Origin: Acanthacorydalis orientalis
Taxonomy: Eukaryota > Arthropoda > Insecta > Megaloptera > Corydalidae
NCBI GenBank assembly: GCA_034766995.1
Contig: CM068320.1
Coordinates: 18,771,812 to 18,835,811 of the forward strand
Direction: 5' to 3'
DNA: 64,000 bases
Part shown: positions 37,661 through 48,838 of the stretch, piece by piece
Position numbering within the stretch: the first letter of the stretch is position 1
Layout of the letters: each line of letters starts with the position of its first letter
Translations under genes and position numbers: made by a program
Notes under the pieces: generated by a model
The model's input: the letters and a program-made list of their open reading frames with translations, nothing else
Told to the model about the DNA's origin: nothing
Database searches by the model: none

Positions 37661-37680
37661 CAATTAACAAAAAGGTTCTG

Positions 37681-37842
37681 GGGATAATGCCATTGTAATT
37701 GAAATGTGTATAAGCAACAATTAAAAGTAATCAATAATTCATTTACTGAACATTTTTGATTACAAAAAAATTGTGGTGTGTGAAAAGAAAAAAGAACTCA
37801 TTTACGAAAGTTAATTTAATTACAGTGTCAGAACTTTGTGAC
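37681..37842 (+). repeat. Dispersed repeat family X, well-preserved copy
   Basis: Runs GATAATGCCATTGTAATTG, ATGTGTATAAGCAACAATTA, ATTCATTTACTGAACATTTT, TTGTGGTGTGTGAAAAG, then TTACGAAAGTTAATTTAATT and CAGTGTCAGAACTTTGTGAC. The last two blocks define the right end of the family together with 43258-43414. Confidence 0.75.
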
Positions 37843-38137
37843 ATTTCGAGAAATGACTCTATCTACAGTTAGATACCAGGAAATTTGAATATATTATAAA
37901 GTTAAATAAATACATACATTTTCAACATTTTTTATAATTTTTACATGTAATAATTATTCCTCAAATTACAACTTAATCTAAAATATCTCAATTGTTATAT
38001 ATATTTAATGAAATAAGAATTTTGGGTGCTTTTATTATCTTTCTAGAACTCTATCAAGTAATGGCTAATTAATCATATAAAAAATCGTTTTTATCAAATA
38101 AAAAAAATATCATTTCACATTTATGACGTATTTGTTT

Positions 38138-38450
38138 ACAAAACAGTTTTAATAACAATTTTTCTTTTCAACAAAGATTAGCATTAAACTTTTTTGAAGA
38201 ATTGCAATAGATTAGAAATACACTTTCAAAAGTATCTATAATTTGATCTTTTAATGACCTTTAATGTAACTTTATGAGAAAATAGATTTTCACATCATAT
38301 TGTTTAGAAAAACAATTTATTATTATCTCTGGGAAACACTAAATTTTCATTAAATTAATAATATTAAACAAATTGAAAAAAATTTAAATTGATGACATCA
38401 GAAACCTTTTTTTAAAAAAAGATAATATTAAAATTGCATCTTTGGTTACA
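38138..38450 (+). repeat. Diverged ~310 bp duplicated segment, copy 1
   Basis: Aligns over about 310 bp with 41606-41920 in the same orientation, with frequent substitutions and small indels. Shared landmarks in order are AAAACAGTTTTAAT, CAATTTTTCTTTTCAA, TATAATTTGATCTTTTAA, TTATTATCTCTG, ATTAATAATATTAAACAAAT and a CCTTTTTTTAAAAAAA junction. The flanks do not match, so it behaves like a dispersed repeat or an old duplication. There is no coding content. Confidence 0.8.
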
Positions 38451-38580
38451 GTCAACTTTCTTTAATTTAATTTTAAGTATCAATTTTTGACTTATAAAAA
38501 GTTTGAAATAAATAATATAAATAAATGTATTAATAATAAAATAAATAATTGTTTGTTTAGCCAACAAAAAATGTTATTTA

Positions 38581-38666
38581 TAATTATTAATTTATTTATT
38601 TATATTTATTTATTTATTAATTATTAATTTATTTATTATTTATTTATTTATTTTTACTTATTTATA
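38581..38666. repeat. (TTTA)n-rich tetranucleotide repeat
   Basis: Imperfect TTTA/TTAA units over about 85 bp. Confidence 0.88.
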
Positions 38667-39163
38667 ATTATCAGAAATCGATTAGTATTTTATAATTACT
38701 AAGAAAATATGCAGATAACTCAAAAGTAAATAAAATAACAAGAGTTGAAACATTAACTGATAATTATATCATATTTAATTTTTAAAGTCACGCAGAAACT
38801 AAACATAAAATAAAATAAAATATGTCTAACATTCCAACATACTTTTACATTTACAGAACTTTATTATTGCCTATTTTTGTCCAACGATTCACTTATGACA
38901 ACAAAATTGTCCAGTTTGCGTTCTATGTTGGCCAAATGTTATTATAGTATTAGTTCGAAACTTTAGCGTACGTTGAAGTGATTTAGAGAAACTTGTACAA
39001 TATGTTGCTTGAAACCACATTGAAACTTTGGAATTTTATATTAACAACAAGGTGTAAGTAGAAAGTTGCTAATACAGACACTAATATAAAAATGATTGTA
39101 TTTTTTATAGTATTACACAAATATTATTCACTATACCATACACCTAAACACACGATGAACGTT

Positions 39164-39178
39164 TACACACACAAACAA

Positions 39179-39267
<89 letters not shown>
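39164..39267. repeat. Compound (CA)n(TA)n microsatellite
   Basis: CA-rich units to about 39193 followed by about 75 bp of TA with one GTATAT interruption. Confidence 0.95.
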
Positions 39268-39269
<2 letters not shown>

Positions 39270-39460
39270 ATGTAAAAGTATTTTTTTCAATAAAAATAAG
39301 TACTAACCAAATAAAAATAAAGTTAATTCAAAAAGAGTAAACGGTATGAAATAAATACTCTATATTAAAAAAAAACATTTGTACAATTAAAATAAATAGA
39401 AACGTTTTTAATACTACATAAAAAACATATAATTTCGAGAGTTAACCAAGTTGTATCCTG

Positions 39461-39504
39461 TATTTCTAAGATAATACTCACGAAAATAAATTAAAGAATC
39501 ATTT

Positions 39505-39560
<56 letters not shown>

Positions 39561-39632
39561 AAATGATTCTTTAATTTATTTTCGTGAGTATTATCTTAGA
39601 AATACTCACGAAAATAAATTAAAGAATCATTT

Positions 39633-39689
<57 letters not shown>
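39461..39689. repeat. Triplicated unit forming a long palindrome with (TA)n arms
   Basis: A 46 bp unit at 39461-39506 (starts TATTTCTAAGATAATACTCA) recurs inverted at 39559-39604, and its last 33 bases recur again in direct orientation at 39602-39634. TA tracts fill 39507-39557 and 39636-39689. The inverted and third copies form a perfect 33-base-arm hairpin around a ten-base loop at 39592-39601. The hairpin continues outward into the flanking TA tracts, giving arms of roughly 85 bases. Copies differ by about one base, so the event is recent. Confidence 0.93.
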
Positions 39690-39693
<4 letters not shown>

Positions 39694-40070
39694 TTTTATT
39701 GAATAAAATCATTAGTATTGCCTATTTCCAAATAAGAGCGAATATTTAAATTGTCATTTTAACAATGACAAGAGTTTTTCCTTTAATTTGTTCTCATCAA
39801 TTATTAAAACTATATGTGAATAATCCAAACTTTAATAGTTATTGTTTTATTTAGTAACATTAATATATTTTCTTTCCTTTTGAAAAAAATGGTTTATTAA
39901 AAAAATATAGCTGCTAACTGATTACATTTTTTTTTTAAAAAGTCAGTGAAAAATGATAGAATTGATATCATAAAATTTACATCTGTTCAGTTTTCTAACG
40001 TTAAGATCATTCTTAAAAAATGTTATTATGTAATCGAATTTATCTTTATTTGATCGTTTTCCTATATATA
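39690..40070. other. AT-rich intergenic stretch
   Basis: Unique AT-rich DNA between the palindrome and the retrotransposon. It ends with a short TA run at 40062-40071, which may be the short 3' microsatellite tail often seen in RTE-type elements. Confidence 0.5.
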
Positions 40071-40074
40071 TAAT

Positions 40075-41230
40075 TTCGGTTTATAACGTTCTACGACGTC
40101 TTCCGATATCCATTCTCCATTGCCGTCTGTCATTACATTGATCTTCTTTTAAATCCCTTTCTCTCATTTCTTCTCGAATTCCTTCCAACCAACTTCTTCT
40201 TGGTCTTCCCTGTCTTTTTCTACCTTAGGAGTTCCAAAAGAGCACTTGTTTTGGAAGTTTCTCTTTTTGCATCCATCGAACATGCCCGTACCATCTCAAT
40301 TGATTAGTTCGAATGTCTTCCACTATGGTGATGTCAACGTTTATGATTTCTCTAATTTTCTCATTTCTAATCCGTTCTTTTCTTGATATTCCTGCCGATC
40401 TTCTCCAGAAATCCATTTCCGTTGTCAATAGCATGATCTCTGCTCTTTTCTTTAGCGGCCATATCTCACTGCTGTATGTCACTATGCTCTTTACTATGGT
40501 GTTATAGATTCTCTTTTTATTGTCTTTTGAGATGCTTTGGTCCCATAGTACAGTATTCAATGAGGAAATAGCTTTTCTACCTTGTGTAAATCTTTCTTTG
40601 ATGACTTTATCTATAGTTCCGTCTCTTGTTATGTTCATTCCTAGGTACTTATATTCTTCGCATCGTTTTATAGCTTATCCCGTATTTAGCGTTAAATCTT
40701 GTTGTGTACCTCCTATGCACATATATTGAGTTATGTCGACGTTTACCTCCAAACCCCATGTACGATACTCTTCCATGATTTTTCAAGTCATATACTCAAC
40801 ATCGTCATAATCTTGTGCTATTATTATCTGGTCATCTTCGAAACATAACGTATACGAGTATATCATATTTTCTTCAAGAGGAACACCCATGGTTTTATAT
40901 TTTCTTTTCCATGTATTAAGTGCTTGTTCTAAGAATATTTTAAATAATGTTGGTGATAGGCAGCATCCCTGTTTCAGTCCTGTATTTATTTCGAATTCTT
41001 GCGATGTTCTATTTTCTAATCGAACTTTGGGTTTACTCTGTTCATATAACTGCTTCACGGCTTTTATTAAGTTGATGTTGATGTTCGTCTTTTCTAGGGA
41101 TTCCCAAAGTTTTAATTGTGGTATAGTATCGTAGGCTTTCTTCAGGTAGATATATACTATATATCGACATATTATCGTTTTCCTCTCGATGGTTATTCTA
41201 TGATATCTTAGAGACCATATATAAGTTCGT
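40075..41230 (-). pseudogene. RTE-like non-LTR retrotransposon, reverse transcriptase C-terminal part
   Basis: The minus strand from about 41230 to 40075 reads in essentially one frame, with at least three stops. It gives the palm and C-terminal parts of a non-LTR reverse transcriptase. In order: LKKAYDTIP (the first catalytic-motif region), VKQLYEQSKPKVRLENR, GLKQGCCLSPTLFKIF (motif B), FEDDQIIIAQDYDD (the Y/F-x-DD box, with Glu where Ala is usual), GLEVNVDITQYMCI, YKYLGMNITRDGTIDKVIKE, then the tail MDFWRRSAGISRKERIRNE and NQLRWYGHVRWM. The tail ends GRRRRTL and stops. No endonuclease domain is present, so the element is 5'-truncated, as is usual after incomplete reverse transcription. It is assigned to an RTE-like clade from memory of the C-terminal tail. 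Jockey- or CR1-type origin is less likely. Confidence 0.88.
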
Positions 41231-41605
41231 TTTTTTAAAAACCTGTTTCGAGTTTCGATATTTTCAGGTAGAGTTTCAAAATATTCACTCCAAACATAAC
41301 GAAAAAAATAGAATTAATCGAAGATTATTAAATATTTAAAAAAACACATTTTTAATATCTCCGAAATGTTGATTAATTTATATAATATTTATAATCAAAA
41401 TAAAACAAATTACAATTCTATTCGTTATTTTCTACCGTATCAGTATATTAATAATTATATTTTACGACCATTGAGTTAGAGTACTAGAAATAAAATTTAC
41501 ATAACAAATATATAAAGGTCACATACAAGTGCATCGACTGCAAAACATCAATAAAATAATGTCTTTTTTATTATAAAAACTAAAAACAAGACAGAATTAT
41601 ATATA

Positions 41606-41920
41606 AAACAGTTTTAATGACAATTTTTCTTTTCAATTAAGACTAGGATTAAACTTTTTTGTAGAATTGCAATAAATTAGTAATATATTTTAAAAATTGT
41701 CTATAATTTGATCTTTTAAAAAAAAATTTATGTAACTTTTTAACAAAATGGATTCTCACATCATATTTATTTGAAGAACAAGTAATTATTATCTCTGAGA
41801 AACTCTACATTTTCATTAAATTAATAATATTAAACAAATTGAAAAAAAATCAAAACTGATAAAATCAGAATCCTTTTTTTAAAAAAAAACTAATACGAAA
41901 ATTTTATCTACTTCAAATTT
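41606..41920 (+). repeat. Diverged ~310 bp duplicated segment, copy 2
   Basis: Partner of 38138-38450, same orientation and order of landmarks, about 3.5 kb away. The RTE-like fragment lies between the two copies. Confidence 0.8.
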
Positions 41921-42961
41921 ATTCATTTTCATAATGGAGATATTTTCAAAATTTATTATTACATAATGAATTCATTTTCATAATTACAAAATGTATTGCA
42001 TTTAATCTCTTATAATAATTTATTTTTACGAAATTCAGTACATTTACTTCTAACTTTACTTCATAAAATTAAAAAAAAAATCTAAAATAAAAATTGAAAA
42101 TGATAAACGCTTCTTAAAGAAAATATTGCTGAAAAATGATAGTAAAAAATATAGACCACAAGTAAAGAAAATAAAATAACAGACCACAAATAAGACAAAT
42201 CTATCCTTTTCTCATATAACAATGTACCTTTTATATTCATCACGAATTACTTACATAATTCTTAAAAATAAATTTTAATCATTTATATGAAACCTCATTT
42301 TAAAATTAATAAATTGTGCCACTAAAATTACAAACTTTTAAAAACAGTTAAATTTTACTAAACGTGATTTTACAACTTTTAAGTAAACTTTCTATAAAAC
42401 CACTTATACTGTTTTTATAAAAAGTGATAAAAATGAATTAAGTGTAATAAATATAAGGTACAGAACTTAATGATAACAATTTATATAAAAAGAAAGATTA
42501 ACAATTTATATAAAAAGTCATGTTTAGTCTGAATAAAACCATACTTTAAAAAATATAAACTGGCTAAAACTAATTAAAAACATGTAAATTGTATCAATGC
42601 ATAATATATTTGTATTCTATACATCAAAATTTTTTCATATTATTAATATATTTTTAAACTAACCTCATACTAAATAAACATAAATACAAATATAACAAAG
42701 TGTATTATTTACATCGTTAAAACCATTAATAACTTTATTTACTTATCAATGATGTCAGATATGTATTTTTTAGATCTACTTAAATCGAAGACTTTGAACA
42801 CCAATTAGCGTTTGTGACGTTAAACATCTTCCGGCCATTATTTCATCGTAATCGAATCAATCCTTCAGTTTACCATGACGTTTACAATGATAATTGACAT
42901 TCATTATGCATTTTATTGCATGCAAAATGTTCGATTAAATAAATTGTTATCATTTATTAAC

Positions 42962-42965
<4 letters not shown>

Positions 42966-43033
<68 letters not shown>

Positions 43034-43040
43034 GTATATA
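42966..43040. repeat. Long (TA)n microsatellite
   Basis: About 75 bp of TA with GTATATG impurities at the right end. Confidence 0.96.
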
Positions 43041-43257
43041 AATTATATTTCTTTCTTTTATATCATCAATAATATTATAACTTATTTTACTTTTACTTTT
43101 TTATATTTTTTTATTACAATTGTAGTCAAATATTTATTGTTATCAAATTTATTATTATTAACATAAAATAAATCGCATAATTTCATCAGGAGTTATTTTG
43201 TAATTCAGTTTTGAAAAGTTTCTTAGTATAACAGATATCAATAAAATGTCTATAAAA

Positions 43258-43414
43258 ATGGTATTGCCATCAAAATGCGTATAAACAACAATAAAAAATG
43301 ATCAATTATCATTTCTCGAATATTTTTTAACAGTAAAACTTTATGTTTTTGTTTGGAGACGACAGAACAATTGATTTGTGAAAGAGAATTTAATTATAGT
43401 GACAGGAATTTGTT
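43258..43414 (+). repeat. Dispersed repeat family X, copy
   Basis: Runs ATGGTATTGCCATCAAAATG, CGTATAAACAACAATAAAAA, TGATCAATTATCATTTCTCG, GAACAATTGATTTGTGAAAG and TTTAATTATAGTGACAGGAA, collinear with the copy at 37681. Confidence 0.72.
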
Positions 43415-43656
43415 ATTAAAAACCTTTATCAAGATTAAAAAAATAAAATATTTAAACAAATTGCAAATTGATAACGAATTTACGTCGAAATTGAAATTCT
43501 ATTTGATATAAAACTGAAAATGTGTATTTATATTTAAAATAGCACTGAAAAATTAATAAAAAATTTAATCATCGAGATTATACATAAATATTATTGATAT
43601 TTATTTAACTTCAATTGAAAAATTTAATTTGAACTTCAACTGATTTCACTCACTTT

Positions 43657-43708
43657 ATATACACACATATATATAAATATATATATATGTGTATATATAT
43701 ATATATAA
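43657..43708. repeat. Imperfect (TA)n microsatellite
   Basis: TA repeats with CACA and TAAATA interruptions, ending just before the pogo-like element. Confidence 0.92.
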
Positions 43709-43711
43709 ATA

Positions 43712-44404
43712 CACTTAACTCTCTTATAACACGATACTTTGAAAACACGGTTTCGATACAACACGATGCAAAAATTGCGACAGCTCTTCTATAACACAAT
43801 ATTCTTATAACAGTATTTCCATATAGCACGACTTAATAAACTTGGAAAACCCTCATACAGCACGAATGTTTCCATCACACTGTTTTGATTCACATAAACA
43901 GGGAATTCTCTTTAATAATTAGAACTTTATTTCATTGAAAAAAATCCTTCAGTAGTGCGTACTGGAAAGTTTAAAAGAGAACTGCAAAGTGCCTAGCTCC
44001 TTATCAAGAAATTTTGGCAAAATTACAAAGTATAAACACACTGATGCTACAACTAATCTAGTTAGATTTAATAATGAATATATAAAAAGTGATGAGGACC
44101 TTCAGCCCATTAAAAGAAACAATAATAGACGAATAGTGGTTTTAGAAAGCAGTGTTGATGAAAATTTATAAAATGTTTAAAATGTTTTTAACAAGTCCTT
44201 ATTATTGCTAAAATTTATATTTTTTAGTTCTACAGAAATGTTGAATTTTTGTTTATTTTATTTTTAATTTAATGTATGAACTCTTAAAATCATTAAAAAT
44301 ACTTCGAATAAATTCCTCGGATTTGTATTACTTATAGATTTCTCTTAACACGGTTTCGATACAATACGGAATAAATTAACAGTGTTATTGTAGAGTTGAG
44401 TGTG
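43712..44404. mobile_element. Pogo-like (Tc1/mariner superfamily) short element
   Basis: About 690 bp with inverted ends: CACTTAACTCTCTTATAACA on the left and, inverted, CACTCAACTCTACAATAACA on the right. A second matching stretch, ACACGGTTTCGATACAA, appears near both ends in the same orientation (43755-43771 and 44349-44365). The element lies between TA tracts, and TA is present at both borders if the right border is placed at 44404. A 60-codon frame at 43989-44171 contains FNNEYIKSDEDLQPIKRN and ends shortly before an A/T-rich tail. It may be the last part of a pogo/Tigger-type transposase but lacks diagnostic motifs. It is best read as an internally deleted non-autonomous copy. Confidence 0.6.
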
Positions 44405-44429
44405 TATATATATATACATATATAAATAC

Positions 44430-44509
<80 letters not shown>

Positions 44510-44511
44510 AT
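44405..44511. repeat. Compound (TA)n(TG)n array
   Basis: About 105 bp of TA with CATA/TAAATA/TTTATA interruptions, ending in a short TG run. It abuts the right end of the pogo-like element. Confidence 0.94.
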
Positions 44512-45234
44512 AACAACCATTTTAAAATACATCAATATTAGTAAGTGCTTAAAAGCGCCAGTATATACAAATAAGGAAAGAAACAACTGGAATATTTCAG
44601 ATTAAAGAGCAACAACCTGTCAAATGAAATAGCATATCTTTTTATTTAAGGAAGCAAAATATTTCTAAAGATAATTGGTAATACTAGACTGAAATATTTC
44701 AACAATTTCAATATTGATTGGATTCGATTTATAATGATTTGTTTTGCATAATAACCTTGTATACCCAGAAATAGTTTTTTTTAATCACTAATATATTGTA
44801 TAAGAAGTTAATTAAAATATGTTTACACTCGTTATTTAACGACATGCAGGCACGCGAACGCTGACTCACTGAACCACTACGCACAAATGTAACTTTTTTA
44901 CATGATTAGCATATCACAAACATTGTAAATATTCATTTTAAAAATATTTTTATTTTGGAAAAAGTCAATTCACAAGTCATACTCTTTATTTAGTTACTTG
45001 TACAAAGTATATTCGTACATTGTTATCTTTGTAATATTATATAAATTTACACCATGTACTTGATGTTTTGTAAATGAATTCCCGTGGCGAGTTCGTAGAA
45101 GACCCGAGATAACTAGCTGATCGATACTTATATTGTTAAGATAACAGATGACAAATTTCTTGCTTCGAAGAGAATTCGCCCTGTTGAACCATCTGTTCTG
45201 GTCGAAATTATTACAGAGCACACAAGTAAATGAC

Positions 45235-45236
<2 letters not shown>
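44512..45236. other. Intergenic stretch with a complex island
   Basis: AT-rich to about 44830. It is then more complex, especially 45050-45235, which holds TTCCCGTGGCGAGTTCGTAG and GAACCATCTGTTCTGGTCG. No open reading frame of note. It is a candidate for conserved noncoding DNA or an old unrecognised element. Confidence 0.35.

Positions 45237-45237
<1 letters not shown>

Positions 45238-45303
<66 letters not shown>
45238..45303. repeat. (TA)n microsatellite
   Basis: About 66 bp of perfect TA. Confidence 0.97.
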
Positions 45304-45310
<7 letters not shown>

Positions 45311-45566
45311 TTATGAAATCAAGACATTTAGAACTATTGTAGATTTAGAGTTTTATATTTCATTTACCAAAGATCAATATGTAATCAATGTTAAACATAG
45401 TTTCAAATAAAATATTATTGAAAGTATTTATCAAGGTAATATAATTTTTACATGAATTAAGAAACTTAATGTCTAATTTCCTATAAAATCATCATTTACA
45501 ACTCAAAAGAACTAAGTTAACTACATTGATCAAATCAATAATTCGGAGTTCTATTTATTGTATATA

Positions 45567-46415
45567 TGAGGGTCTTTTGATAAGTTTGGTAAATTTCTAT
45601 GATGTGACGCCATCATTAATTTGGTAACGTCACGGATATTAAGTGTCACTTTTCAAACTAGCATAGGAGAAATTTCAGCCAGATGCGACGCATTGTTCAC
45701 GTTCTACAGATGTTTGAAGCGAGCATTATAGCAGTTGTCGCAGAAATGGTAAAAAAGGCTAGGCCTTTTTGCGTCGATTCATCACCGTGGATGAAACATG
45801 GATCCACCACTATACACCTGAGTCGAAGCAGCAGTTAAAGTAATGGACAACAACCGGTGATAGTGCGTCGAAGAAGGCCGAAACAGTTTTGTCAGTTTGG
45901 AAGGTGATAACCACTGTTTTTTAGGATTCTCAAGGAATTATCTTGATCAACTACTTAACGAAGAGAAAAACAATAACAGGAGTCTATTATGCAACATTAT
46001 TAGACCGTTGAAACAAAAACGGCCAAAATGGGCACATAAAAATGTGCTCTTTCACTAGAACAACACGCCATACTTCCCACAAATCATCCGTCGCAATGGC
46101 AAAATTGCACGAATTGGACTTCGAATTTATTCCTCATCTACTCTATTGTCCAGAATTGACCCTGTGCGACTTCTTCCTCTTCCCAAACTTGAAAAGTTGA
46201 CTCGGTAGGAAGAAATTCTCGTCGAATGAGAATGTGATCGTCGCCGTCAATGTATATTTTGTCGACCTTGAGAAAATCTACTTTCCCGCCGGGATGAAAA
46301 AAATTGGAAACTCGCTGGACCAAGTGTATAGTCCTCAATGGAGACTATGTTGAGAAACAGAAACGATTTTTTTTCAAAAAAACTTGTTTTTTTACCAATT
46401 TATCAAAAACTCTCG
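45567..46415 (+). mobile_element. Internally deleted mariner element (family A, copy 2)
   Basis: An 849 bp plus-strand copy of the family at 1432-2248, with TA at 45565-45566 and 46416-46417. The ends are TGAGGGTCTTTTGATAAG and the inverted counterpart CGAGAGTTTTTGATAAAT. Across several frames it reads ITVDETWIHHYTPESKQQ, SQGIILINYLTKRKTITGVY, a frameshifted second-Asp region, AMAKLHELDFEFIPH, then CPELTLCDFFLFPNL with the third catalytic Asp. NSLDQVYSPQWRLC follows. As in copy 1, a few 5' codons are fused straight to the VDETW region. Stops and frameshifts abolish coding capacity. The 66-codon minus frame at 46138-46338 is antisense to it and is not a gene. Confidence 0.9.
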
Positions 46416-46433
46416 TATATATATATATATATA

Positions 46434-46513
46434 TCAGGTTGGTGCAAAAATAATGGCGGTTTTTATCATTTGAAAACCATGCAAAAATCGCAATTATTTT
46501 TGCACCAATATAA
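46434..46513. mobile_element. MADE1-like 80 bp palindromic MITE
   Basis: Eighty bases between TA dinucleotides (46432-46433 and 46514-46515). The left end is TCAGGTTGGTGCAAAAATAA followed by TGGCGGTTTTTATCATT. The right half is its imperfect reverse complement, with GCAAAAATCGCAATTATTTT and TTGCACCAATATAA. Size, palindromic layout and both arms match, from memory, the mammalian MADE1 element, which derives from the ends of Hsmar1 mariner. Its ends also resemble the family B mariners in this window. It begins 18 bp beyond the right end of the mariner at 45567-46415, and both sides are TA repeats. Confidence 0.88.
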
Positions 46514-46516
46514 TAT

Positions 46517-46578
<62 letters not shown>

Positions 46579-46585
46579 ATATACA
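46514..46585. repeat. TA/CATA microsatellite
   Basis: About 70 bp of TA with CATATACATATA interruptions, starting at the right end of the MITE. Confidence 0.94.
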
Positions 46586-47767
46586 AATTGTTAAAATCGG
46601 TTTATTTTAACAATTTATACTTATTGTCATTATTCGTTCACTCGCAGGTAAATTCTGACGAGATGCTATCATATTCTGCATAATTCAAATAATTTGATTA
46701 TGCTAGATACTTAAAATATCTACTACATAACAAATAAATGTAAAAGTTCAGTACAACGTACATAAATACTCACAAACAAAAAAAAAACATATTCATCTAT
46801 CATCACTTGTAACACAAAACACTATTTACGAGTACACTTTAACTTAAAATAATCCTAATACAGATAATTTTGTATATGAAGATGCCTAGAAGTATCGTTC
46901 ACTAATAACATTCAAATAATATATAGATTACAACTTAAAAATTTTTAAAATCACGTCATCAATACAGTATTTTTTCTCAATAATATTTTTTTTTAGTTTG
47001 TTTATTATCTCGTTTGTATTTAAATACACAATCTTTTTTAACTCATTTATTTTCTATTATAATATATAAAAGATCATATTTTTATTATAATATTTGTATT
47101 AATACTTTTTTATTTAGAAAAATTTTGCTATGAAACAGTTTTAATATTATTTTTAGAGAATAAAGCAAAAACATATGCAGTAATAATGTTTTTACGTATT
47201 TTTCCTATTTTTTTTCTTTTGAGTGAAACAGTATTTTTTCACAGTAATAAATATTGTATAAAATGGTATTTGAAAAAAACATTTTGTGAAAAACTGGCAT
47301 ATAAAATTATTCCAACGGCCGAGATCTGTTAGGACAATAAATAGCCTGAACTATATATAGTGAAATTTTATTCCGTATTTCCTTATAATATTATACTGTC
47401 ACAAATGATAAATTTATTACTTTACACAAGTTGAATTGTGCAATGCGACACATATAATACATATATTATTAGAATAAATTGTTCCATTTGAACATTTCTC
47501 ATAAGTCATATTTAACTAAAGCCGGATAAGGTATTAACAACTCATTAACTTGAGAGAAATATCTAATTAGTTGATTATTATTAAAAGTCTACCGATGATA
47601 AATCAAACTGAATTTGTTGACACTCAACGGTTTTGTTAACAAATAAAAGCTTTTATTCCGTCAATACTTTAATATCAAATGAACATTTATGAAATACGTT
47701 ACATATATATCTATAAAACAAATATATAAACATGTAATTAAAAAGTGTATAAATAATATGAGAAAAT

Positions 47768-47801
<34 letters not shown>

Positions 47802-47834
47802 TGTGTATATATATGTATATATGTATATATATAT
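47768..47834. repeat. Imperfect (TA)n microsatellite
   Basis: TA repeats with GTATA and GTGTATA interruptions. Confidence 0.93.
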
Positions 47835-48790
47835 TACATTATACAAGTTCAGTAAAAAAACATACATTTGTTTACTTATAATTTTTAACTAATTTTAGAA
47901 ACACTTCTGTTTACTTTCATAAAATCGCAAATGTTCAATTAAATAATAAAGCAAATTTTATAAAAAAGCAAATGTGTGTTAAAAGGTCAACACAAACATT
48001 AAACAAAAAACAACAAATGTGACTCTATATACAATGTTATGTCAATTAGTGTTCATGTTGTATTAACGTCGGTATAAAAGCTTGATTATGTTTTGCAATA
48101 ATTTAACTAAGCGTTAAGATCGTTATGTCTAATCTTTCTGTGTACCTGTTGTTCATGTTTGTTCCATTTGAATCATGAAGGCCATGTTTATGTTTGTCTT
48201 TTCTGTGACTAGTTTCGATTTTTGTCATCTTTATGTAAATTTTAAAAAAATCAAAATAATGACAAATTAAATAGCTTGTGGGAAAGATGATTTCAAAGAT
48301 GATCTTGAAAATTCGAACGGAATAAATCATATGTTAAAAACTAATATTTGGTTTACCGATATTCTTTTTATAAATAATTGGTATTTAAGAATTTATTTTA
48401 ACATCAAAACAAATTTACTTTTTTTATGTTTTTTTTTTACATAATAAATACACTTCTTTATATTTCCCGAAAAACACTTTCTTCTTATAAAACAATAAAA
48501 GTAAATATAATTAACTATACAACATATATTTCTTAAAATAAACAAATTTACTCGATTGTATAAAAACGATTTTTTTACATATGCTGAACAAAATCAGAGA
48601 TCAATATAAAAAATATTATTTACTGAAGAATGATAATTTGGTTTTATTTTGTTGAGTTGTATAAAAATAATATAAAATAGCTATACATTTAGTAGTAAAA
48701 ATGAAAATTATAAAATAATAGAAATTTGTATTTATTTTATAAATAAAGCGATGAGGTGTCAATTAATGTATTGTAAATTAGAATTTAGTC

Positions 48791-48793
<3 letters not shown>

Positions 48794-48835
<42 letters not shown>
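48794..48835. repeat. (TA)n microsatellite
   Basis: TA tract of about 42 bp. Confidence 0.95.

Positions 48836-48838
<3 letters not shown>

Larger units (their letters stand above)
41231..43257. other. AT-rich intergenic stretch
   Basis: Holds the second copy of the ~310 bp segment, a small tandem duplication of AACAATTTATATAAAAAG at 42476-42517, a complex patch at 42790-42910 with CCAATTAGCG and ATTGCATGCAAAAT motifs, and a TA tract at 42966-43040. No gene is supported. Confidence 0.5.

Noticed and set aside
38581..38666. Possible CRISPR-like array of TTTA units
   Set aside because: It is a simple tetranucleotide repeat without spacers, in an animal-like genome.
40313..41134. Three plus-strand frames of 64-81 codons
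   Set aside because: They are antisense to the RTE-like reverse transcriptase, whose motifs are clear on the minus strand.
46138..46338. 66-codon minus-strand frame with good composition
   Set aside because: It lies antisense to the mariner transposase remnant at 45567-46415.
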